Shown here piece by piece: positions 55,490-64,000 of a stretch of 64,000 nucleotides of DNA. The stretch is from NCBI RefSeq assembly GCF_001039355.2, contig NW_019775702.1, positions 1-64,000 of the forward strand. The letters are read 5' to 3'. A program made the translations under genes and the position numbers. How positions within the stretch are numbered: position 1 is the first letter of the stretch; every line of letters starts with the position of its first letter. A model generated the notes under the pieces. It was given only the letters and a program-made list of their open reading frames with translations. It was not told where the DNA came from and did no database searches. This DNA comes from Lingula anatina. Its lineage: Eukaryota; Brachiopoda; Lingulata; Lingulida; Lingulidae.

Positions 55490-57688
55490 GGGGTCTGTTT
55501 TCGAACTCCTGAAGGGTAAAGTTTGTGCCAAAATGAAGTAGGTCAAACGTACAGAGCTCGCGGGATTTCGTTATAGAATGTAACACATATAAGACTACAT
55601 TAGACATGGTCAATTTGAATTGTGCAATAGACTGCAATTAGACAGAACGGAAGATGGAACAAAAGCTTTTATTTTTTAGCTTTCTCTCCTAATATCGCAG
55701 GATCCGTGTACATAAACGCTATCCCTACTTTTTATGTACAGACACAGATGTTACTGTACATATAACTGTCACCTGCGTCTGTCGTCGCCGTAGCAGTCGT
55801 CGCCGTGCACTTTCAGTAATAACACGATTGGAAACCATTGTCTTCAAACTTACAGAACCGATAATGTTCATCATTTCAGGCCAAGTTCCAAAATCAGCTT
55901 GATCGGACCAGTTTTTTCAAAAGTAATGCTGTTTTTTGTATTTATTTGCATGAATGCAATACAGCAAAAACATTTCAAAGAAGACGGACCTATTGTCATC
56001 AAACTTACAGAAGTGATGACTAAACTTAAATACAAGTTAATTTGAAAACCAGCCTGATCGGAGTATTTTGTCTTGAAGTTATGCATTTTTTTGTGGAATG
56101 TTCATTTTTTCATATCATTTTTAGGGAGTGACCTTGTACTTTAAGGGCCCGAAGGCCTTTGCTTGTCATATTTTCTGAATATCCAAATTGCTAATATATA
56201 TTATATTATTAAAATTGTTGGTGATTTGTTGTTAGGCAATATGTAATATTGCATCATAATTGAAGAAAATCCTATGTTGGACAATACTGCGATAACTACC
56301 GTTTAAGGTAAACATGTTACTTTTGATTGTCAAAGGTTCATGGCACTGTAATGCAGCTTATCCTTCTTGTTCTTGTAGAAAGGTTTTTTTTCTAATTTTC
56401 TTTCTTTACATGTTGGCATTTTCAATGTTGGACTAGGGTTTTATGCCATGTCGTGCTTACATTTTCTGCGTGCCCATGACAAGTATAGTAGATAATTAAA
56501 AATTGATGGTGGTTATGCTGTTAATCATTTAATAAAATTGCATCAGAATTGTCAAGACAGCTATTTAGTGCACTGCCATCCCAAACGCTATGAAGGGAAA
56601 ACGGTGCTCCTCATCATTTTAAAAGCTATAAGAATCATTCTTAAGATTGATAAGCAGCTGGAATGGAAATCCAGCTTGATGCGAAATTTTCATTTTTTCT
56701 CATTTAGGCATTTCCATGCTTACATTTGAACCCTCATGTGCCTAAAGCCATATATGCCCTTTACATATTCGTAACATTCGTGTTACCTGCTCTGCATCAT
56801 TAAAACTTGGTGTTGATTTTGCTGCTACACATCATGTAATATTGCATCAATACTGAAAAAATGACATATTTTGTCCATCGTTACTTTCTGCTTTTTGTCT
56901 GTACATTTGACAGCTTTGCTGCCTTGTTTAAATTAAACTTATTTCATGCTGATTCTCAAACTTTTATTCTCGTATGACGTCACGCTTCTCAGCCGATCAG
57001 AGGGAACATGTCCCATACGCAAAAAATGATCCGCGTCAATAGTCCAGCCAAAATTTTGCCTTTTTGATATGTAATGCAGCTGACATGGTAGATGTACTAC
57101 CGCTGCTGTCGTGATAATGCCAGTGAAAAGCTAGGTTAATCCGCCAGGGTGCAGCCGATAGCAACCTGCATCATTGAGGTACATCCGCTCGTGTAGGTAA
57201 ATGATCCGCGTAAAGATAACGTCCCCATTTTCCTATTAATGTGTGTATTTCTACAACTGCACAATAAATCTATTGAATTCATATACATTTTTGAACATTC
57301 AAATAATACGTCCAGTAGTCTCGGATAACGTAGACAAGTCCCAGTGTTGTGAAAATAACAAATTAGACATTCAATTTATGCAAAAACTGTATCGAACGTA
57401 ACACAACACTTTATGAACACAGAATTAATTATCTAAACTTGGTTTTATTCGAGTATTTAACTCATGTACCGATATTTTTTCGTTTAGCTAGGCATCATGT
57501 CAGTAGCATGTATTAAACTCTCCAATATTCAAATTAAAGCACGATGCTGTTGTCGTTCTAAGTGTAATAATAGTCTCTGTGATCGAAAAGAAACCGGTAA
57601 AGAAAACTGCAGGCTGACTGTATAGTGTTGCTGGTCGTTGACAGCCATATATAGGTCGCCAGTCAGCAGAAGAAACCTTCCGGCGTGT
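55490..57688. other. Region between the two frizzled-domain genes
   Basis: Contains a dispersed repeat at about 55675-56170 and otherwise AT-rich sequence with no exon seen. The promoter of gene 1 presumably lies at the left. Confidence 0.4.
55675..56170. repeat. Dispersed repeat with internal similarity and GGGCCCGAAGGCCTTT end
   Basis: A CGTCG-rich block (GTCGTCGCCGTAGCAGTCGT) is followed by two related paragraphs: TTGTCTTCAAACTTACAGAA near 55838 and TTGTCATCAAACTTACAGAA near 55994, each followed by an A/T-rich tract and CTGATCGGA-like text. It ends GGGCCCGAAGGCCTTTGCTT. This looks like a multi-copy element with an internal duplication; the family is not identified. Confidence 0.5.
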
Positions 57689-58727
57689 TTAAAGCAACGA
57701 GTTGTACCTCTGTAGACAGATATCGCCTGGTTTATGAGATAACAAATCCACAGGTCCCTCGTAGCAACTGCCCTCGTCTGTCCACTGGCCGCACCGCAGT
57801 GCCCTTGGCCAGCGAAAGCCAAACCTTCTCATCAGAGGAGCACAGCCTGTGAAACAAACCAACAATCCTATAATGAAACTTAATACAATACTTAAACAGA
57901 ATAACAAATATTCCAAATAGATCGCGACAATTGATCCTTAGACAGGTACCGGTACATGTAAAATATTTATTAAGCATAACTTTAATAATTTACACTATAT
58001 AAATGTCGCAAACTCAACACTTGTTCATTTTTCTTGTCTCTTATTACACCCTCAGTATCCATTTTTTCACTGAAATAGGCTTTTTGTTCATTACTGTTGC
58101 TTTCATTTTCATATTTTCCATCACTCCTACCCTTATATGCTGCTTCACACAGACGCCTGCAGGGTGACAGTGTCCCTTGGTTTGGTAAACACATAGGAAA
58201 GTACAGAGAGCACAGGTAGGGCCGCAATGCTGCGGAGCATTCTACCTTTACCAGCGGCCAAAACTGGTGTAATTCCAAAGCCGCGTCTGCCACGGACGCA
58301 TGGTTTAACAAATTGGGTAGAGACGTCAGATTATATCTGAAATTTAACAAATTTTTCTTTTGATTGTACTACAGTCAATGACAAGATCCGTCTGTCTGTT
58401 TATGAATTGCTTGTAAAAAGAGTCAGATGAAGGGTTAGATAGATTTAATAAAGGAAGCCACCGTCCCATAAAAGATAACACATAAAACGTACATGTGTGA
58501 AATATAGTAATCTTTTTCTCAGTTTCTCATCCTCGTCATCTGTTGCGTTTGAGACAGAGAGAAACTGGCCTTCAAGGTGTATATGTGACTTAACTGACTT
58601 ACCCTAACTTGGGGTGCATGCACATATAGCTATCCATCGGCATTGGTTCACATGTTAATTCTGCATCCAAGATCTTCGTCAGTATCAGCAAGACGCTGAA
58701 GAGTAGAACGGTTATAATGCTGCTCAT
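57689..58727 (-). CDS. Secreted frizzled-domain-only protein 2
   Basis: Exons 58727-58603, 58336-58131 and 57846-57689 give 162 residues and a TAA stop. The signal peptide ITVLLFSVLLILTKILDA is followed by LTCEPMPMDSYMC. The frizzled domain follows: YNLTSLPNLLNH with an N-glycosylation site, ELHQFWPLVKVEC, LRPYLCSLYFPMC, PCRRLCEAAYKGC, FGFRWPRALRC. All ten conserved cysteines are present, plus an eleventh in the short tail (GDICLQ), which could pair between molecules. Exon borders and phases match those of gene 1 exactly, so the two arose by tandem duplication. There is no netrin domain or membrane helix. The role is probably Wnt binding outside the cell (inference from the domain); the direction of its effect on signalling cannot be told. 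Confidence 0.9.
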
Positions 58728-59171
58728 GATTATGTGCACATTTATCAGGCTACACTGTTGATGGGATTCAGCATGAACCCTCTTTATATAGGTTTGTAAT
58801 TATTGGAGATAAAAATACACACTTCCGAGATGGGCTGTTGTTCGTTTGTGGGAAATTGAACTGGAAATTAAACTTATGAATTGGAAGATTAAAAATGAAA
58901 AACGGATATTTAAAATCATGCTTGTTAGTCTCTTTCTTCACTCAACGTCAACAACCACAATATTAATTCTATTTTGTTTTTTGTTCATAAAATAAATTTT
59001 TTGAGTCTTTTAATGAAATCTAAAGATGCTAAAATAGTTGACCTTTCAGGAGTAGCACCTGTTAGCAGTATTTGTCTTCCATTGCACAATTTGTTACAGT
59101 CATTACAAATTGCATTAGAGGTGAACACAAAACACATTGCTGTGACGCCATTACGATTGCCACAATGTCGC

Positions 59172-59172
<1 letters not shown>

Positions 59173-59265
<93 letters not shown>
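59173..59265. repeat. Poly(A) run followed by (TA)n microsatellite
   Basis: About 30 A then about 31 TA units. A poly(A) tail adjoining a simple repeat can mark an old retroposed insertion, but no element body was recognised next to it. Confidence 0.93.
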
Positions 59266-59267
<2 letters not shown>

Positions 59268-59526
59268 TGTTACTCTCAATACAAATTAAATTTTCATGTG
59301 GAAATAAGAAAAATGTAAAACCTCAGAATATTGGTATGATTTGTCAGAAAATAAAAAAAAATTACTTTTTCTTTTATATTTATTAAAATAAAAAGTTATA
59401 TCCGTTATTTTCCAAAGACAGCCCATGTTTCGTCGATATTTTTCAGTGTTTAAGGAATAATACACTAGAGTATCAATTAGAGCAAAACCAATATTTTATT
59501 ACTTTTTTCTCGGGTATCATTTCTTT

Positions 59527-59537
59527 ATTTTATTCAT

Positions 59538-59576
<39 letters not shown>

Positions 59577-59617
59577 TTTTATTTTATTTTATTATTTATT
59601 TATTTTATTTTTTTTTT
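59527..59617. repeat. (TTTA)n tetranucleotide array
   Basis: A long run of ATTT/TTTA units grading into T-rich sequence, about 220 bp upstream of the ALDH start codon. Confidence 0.93.
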
Positions 59618-59834
59618 TTTTGCAATATTAATCAAAAGCAAAGTCCTACATGTAGAATCCTGAAAGTGCTTGACATTTATATACAATTTCTGATTATAGA
59701 ACAGTTTGTCTGTCAACGCTGATAAGCATGCAGTAAGTAAACATAGCGGGTCAGATATCAAGTCTTGCGCAACAGGCGAGACCCACTTTGGTGCCCCAGT
59801 GTGAGGACGCAGGTCTGCTATCTGGAAAAGAAAA

Positions 59835-62800
59835 ATGTCGTTGCCACAGCCTATCGAGAAGCCTGAGGTGAAATTCACCCAGGTGAGTGGTTAAAATACC
59901 TTGAAGACAGTTGTAATTAGGAAGATCTAAAATATAATGTTTTATCTTTATTTTTAGTCCTGTGCAGTCTATGACAAATGTTTCATTTCGGTAGGTGCAT
60001 GATGCAGGTTTGATTTGACTTCACGGCAGGAGGAATGTGATCATTAAACTAATCGCACACTTCTCATATCACATGGTTACATACGTTTATTACATGTACC
60101 TCTAACATGAGTCAGCACAATGAAAATGTCCTTAAAGATGAAATGATGATAGTTGAACCTGGCCACCCCGCCACTCAGCCCGGGTGGTGTTGTACAATGT
60201 ATGAGCAATTTCAGAATTTGTGCTCCACATCAATGATAGAGTTATCTGTATACATCATTACTACGTACTGGCACGGTGTATCAGTAATTCGGGTTCGTGA
60301 TGCAAGCAAAGTTCTGTAAAATTTTGTCTAACTTGCAGATTTCATTAACTACCTGTGTTTCGTATTTCTGATGGTTATGAAATATTGCTATTAAAGGTAT
60401 GAATGAAGCAAATCCAAGGATCATTGATGTGGAGCACAAATTCTGAAATTGCTCATACATTGTACAACACCATCCGGGCTGAGTGGCGGGGTGGCCAGGT
60501 TCAACTATCACCATTTCATCTTTAAGGACATTTTCATTGTGCTGACTCATGTTCAGTGTTTAATAAATAGCAATTCTGTATCAGTCTGGAAAGTTACGTT
60601 TGCACAAGCTTTGCACAGCCTTATAATTACCAGGAGGGTTGATTCAAGTTCGAACAGAAGGGTACTGCATGTCCCAGCTTGAACTTTATGTGGGGGTCAC
60701 ACACCACCAAATACGCCCTCTGCACACGCCCCTTTTCACTATACTATAGGGCCTATCTCATACATGTAACATCACATTATTGATGCTCTGTATCATGCCA
60801 CTGACATTGACTACTTGATATAATTTCCGGTTGAAAATCTAAATAAAATCTTGGTTTCTACATTTCATTTTTTAAAAACGCATTTTGCGTTCAAGGGACG
60901 ATCTTGCTGGCTAACATAGCTAATAACTTCTTGAGAAGGGTATACGGTGTACATGAGCAGCTGCATCATGGACTTTGACTGACTGGCTGCAAGGCACGTT
61001 TGCCTGCTGATAACTGAACAATATTTCAGTTCAAAAAGGATTCCTTCAAGTAATGAAGTTAAAAAACTTGCCAATAAAGGCGATTAAAATTAAAGGCTAT
61101 TTTTTCTGAGAAACCTAAACATCTTCCTTGCAGGACAAGACTTAAGGATAAGAAATTAAGCCTAGAAATCAATATTAAAAGGATTGTCTAAAATTCAGGG
61201 ATAAGTGGCGGGCACGCCTGTTTTAACACTTAAGAAATTCAGTTGTATTGATTAAATAAAGGTATCCACTCATTGTAATGTTTTCATGGCTTGCATTTGA
61301 GCAGATAATTTCAATTTAGAATTGAGACACGTTTAATTTTTGAACAACACATAACACACCATAAAATGAATATTTTGCACCTTGACATCTTATTTTTCAA
61401 CAAATTTTTAAATAAAAAGTTGACATTGGAATTACTCAAAATCAATATTTAAGTACAAATCAAGATCTGCACTATAGTACTCATGCAAATGTAATGCACT
61501 GTGTCAGCATGACTTGCGTTTTTATAAGATTAGGACGGAATTAATAAAGGATGATGTCACACTTGACGCATACTTTCTCCATTACAAATATATCTGAGGT
61601 GTGTAACTCCACCCTCTCTGTCATCATAATCTTTTATCTAATATTAATTAAAAGGGTTATGCTTTCGTGAAACTGATACTACATGTAAGTTTAAATTGTC
61701 TTTCAGATTTTCATCAATAACGAATGGGTGAACTCTGTCAGTGGGAAAACTTTCCCTACCATCAATCCATCAACAGGGGAGAAAATATGTGAGGTTCAAG
61801 AGGCAGACAAGGTAACCCCCTCTCCTCTCTCTGTCAATCAATCAATTAATCAATCAGTCAATCAATTTATCAATTTCTGACTGACCTGAAGCCGTGAACT
61901 GAACTTACGACACTGGACTTAATGATATCTGTAGATAAAGGATCAACTAGTACAAAGTAGAAAGAGCTGTGGCAAAACAACCTAGGGTCAGGGCCAATCC
62001 TTACTGGGGATTGGAGGGGGCACATTGGACCACCCCATTCTCCCCATCCCCCGAAAAGAAAATAAAAGAAAAACAAAAAAAAAGATAAAGCAAGCAAATC
62101 TCGACATTTCTTTACACATCTCTGATATGACAATGAAATTGAAAGTGCTTGTATCTCATTGTTACCTCAGGCTGATGTTGATAAGGCGGTAAAAGCAGCA
62201 CGAGAGGCCTTTAAACTGGGGTCACCATGGAGACGTTTGGATGCGTCCAAGAGAGGGGTACTCCTTAACAAACTGGCTGATCTTATAATAAGGGACCTTG
62301 TGTACCTGGCCGTAAGTGTCCATAAAAATAATATCAATCAATGATGTTGTTTTTAATTTCATGAAATCATTAAGTAAAAAAAAGGATACATCTACACTGT
62401 ATCGTGAAAACTTGTTTCCATGTACATGTACTCCATTCCAAAGAAACCTTTGGAATCTCAAAGGTGATATTCAAACTGACTGAAATCTTATATCTTACTA
62501 ATGAATTTTTGATAATATATTTAATACATATTTAATAATTCTACCGGTTATTCACCCCTTGCAGAGTCTTGAGGTGGTGGACAACGGCAAGCCGTTCAAG
62601 AATGCCCTGTTCGACATGTACTTTGGAGCGGCTACACTGCGTTACTACGCAGGTTGGGCAGACAAGAACGTTGGACAGACGATTCCAGTTGGTAAGTCTC
62701 AGTTTTTTTTCCAAAATCGTCGCCAGATTTATGTCAAGACGTTTCGGCCTTGATTAAAATACTGCTGCTGCCTTTCATTTTGATAGGGAAGTGAGGTTAT

Positions 62801-63987
62801 CAGTAAATGCCGTAAATATGTAGTGTTTTGTCATTTTGACTGTATTTTGTGTTGAAGTCATGCGCACTTTTTTACTGCAGACGGAGATTTGTTTGCCTAT
62901 ACTCGCCATGAGCCGGTTGGTGTATGTGGCCAGATCATACCTGTGAGTAGATGTTTACCATCATGGCAAAAATAACGATAATAACTGCTACAGGTAGTTT
63001 TGGTTTCTGTCAGATTATCTTAATCTTCACGAGAAGAAATTGATTTTCAGGCACTCAAAATGTTTTACGGAGCATTTACGAAGACTCATCTCAAAATACG
63101 TTTATGTTGAAGCAAATAACATATTTTGGTCAAAATTTTCTACCTTGTTTCTTGTTGTTTTGCGTTTTGTAGTGGAATTTCCCCATTCCTATGGTCTGCT
63201 GGAAGATCGCCCCTGCCCTGGCATGTGGAAATGTGTGCATTTTAAAGCCGGCCGAACAAACTCCGCTGACGGGCCTGTACGTGTGCTCTCTGATCAAGGA
63301 GGTGGGTGGCCTTGCATACTTACATACGCCAAGGATTATGTTGGAATCCTAGTAAAGGAGTAGGGCCTTTAAAATACTGGGTCAAAGCAAAAGGGACTTG
63401 TGCTTAGCGTTAAGGTTTCTACGTGCACAATGTAGCTCATCCAAATTTTGATGAAGGTAATCAAGTCAAGAAAACCATTATCTTAACCTATTTTTTATTA
63501 AAATGTTAATTAGTTTTTAAATATAACTCATTCCATATTCAGCAATTATACTTAAATATTTACCTGTAATATGATTTCACAGTGTTGGGTATGATTTCAG
63601 GCCGGTTTCCCCCCTGGCGTCGTGAACATGGTTCCTGGGTACGGCCCAACTGCCGGCGCGGCACTATCCGAACACATGGACGTGGACAAGGTGGCTTTCA
63701 CCGGGTCAACAGAGGTAACAAACGGCACTTGTTATAAACTGGTTCTAGAGATTTAAGCAATAAATATACTGTTCCTGTAATAAATATAAAAATAAATTGA
63801 TCGTCGCATCCAAGACTAAATCGGCACCGATCATGCCACTAACAAGGCTGTGTTTTCATATTGATGTGTTCCTCTGTTCGTCAGGTGGGCCAGTTGATCA
63901 TGGCGGCAGCTGCCAAGACCAACCTGAAGGGGGTCACTCTGGAACTGGGAGGCAAGAGCCCCAGCGTGGTGTTCGCCGATGCTGACT
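59835..63987 (+). CDS. Cytosolic aldehyde dehydrogenase, ALDH1/ALDH1A type (5' eight exons; 3' end outside window)
   Basis: NAD-dependent oxidation of aldehydes to acids; the ALDH1A members make retinoic acid from retinal. Exons: 59835-59882, 61707-61811, 62171-62311, 62565-62691, 62881-62942, 63173-63301, 63601-63714, 63885-63987, all in phase. The start [16 protein letters not shown] has no mitochondrial targeting sequence, so the enzyme is placed in the cytosol (unlike ALDH2). Diagnostic stretches include [33 protein letters not shown], the cofactor lysine in [11 protein letters not shown], the nucleotide-binding [10 protein letters not shown] and the catalytic glutamate in [10 protein letters not shown]. 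The catalytic cysteine lies in the next exon, right of the window. Intron 1 contains a 133-bp-arm inverted repeat. The family call is very safe; ALDH1A versus another ALDH1/2 branch needs a tree. Confidence 0.95.
60105..60552. repeat. Inverted repeat, 133-bp arms, about 98% identical, in ALDH intron 1
   Basis: Arms 60105-60237 and 60420-60552 are reverse complements with two mismatches that I can find, separated by 182 bp. Each arm, read inward, has an open frame starting [13 protein letters not shown] and containing [12 protein letters not shown]. The ALDH pre-mRNA would form a long double-stranded hairpin here. No transposase or typical short terminal repeat was recognised. Confidence 0.88.
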
Positions 63988-64000
63988 GTAAGCATATAAC

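Larger units (their letters stand above)
58728..59834. other. Divergent spacer between frizzled-domain gene 2 and the ALDH gene
   Basis: Must hold both promoters. It contains a poly(A)/(TA)n microsatellite at 59173-59265 and a TTTA-rich array at 59527-59617. No exon seen. Confidence 0.4.

Overview
This is AT-rich metazoan genomic DNA with spliced genes: GT-AG introns, small exons in long introns, miniature inverted-repeat elements and microsatellites. No prokaryotic features (operons, rRNA, CRISPR) are visible. Gene content (PP1, Shaw-like Kv channels, frizzled cysteine-rich domains, an ALDH1/2-type dehydrogenase) points to a non-vertebrate bilaterian. A lophotrochozoan is my guess, inferred from general character and not proven. 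Four single N bases (3813, 32626, 34873, 38464) look like assembly joins.

Layout. (1) 353-4887, minus: the catalytic subunit of protein phosphatase 1, lacking only its last exon, which lies beyond the left edge. Its second coding exon is present twice, in tandem, 37 bp apart. (2) 4888-5424: a compact, probably bidirectional promoter. (3) 5425-19506, plus: a 16-exon gene for a protein of about 946 residues with a novel-looking N-terminal region, a block of ankyrin repeats and a long proline/glycine-rich tail. Its introns hold several fold-back elements. (4) 27558-51462, minus: a cluster of three two-exon voltage-gated potassium channel genes of the Shaw/Kv3 type, all split at the same T1-S1 boundary. 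A 2.25 kb near-identical tandem duplication lies between the first two. (5) 54567-58727, minus: two tandem three-exon genes for very small secreted proteins, each consisting of a signal peptide and one ten-cysteine frizzled domain, with no netrin domain or seven-helix region. (6) 59835 to the right edge, plus: the first eight exons of a cytosolic ALDH1/ALDH1A-type aldehyde dehydrogenase.

The genes are not one pathway. The clusters most worth attention are the PP1 exon pair (probable mutually exclusive splicing enforced by a too-short intron), the frizzled-domain-only pair (candidate Wnt-binding secreted factors), and the Kv trio. All three Kv proteins have a reduced S4 charge set and a T-I/V-P sequence in place of the P-V-P gate motif, and one has GYGE in the selectivity filter. 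Exon coordinates were read by hand from splice consensus and reading-frame continuity. Coding lengths sum to whole codons in every complete gene, which supports the models.
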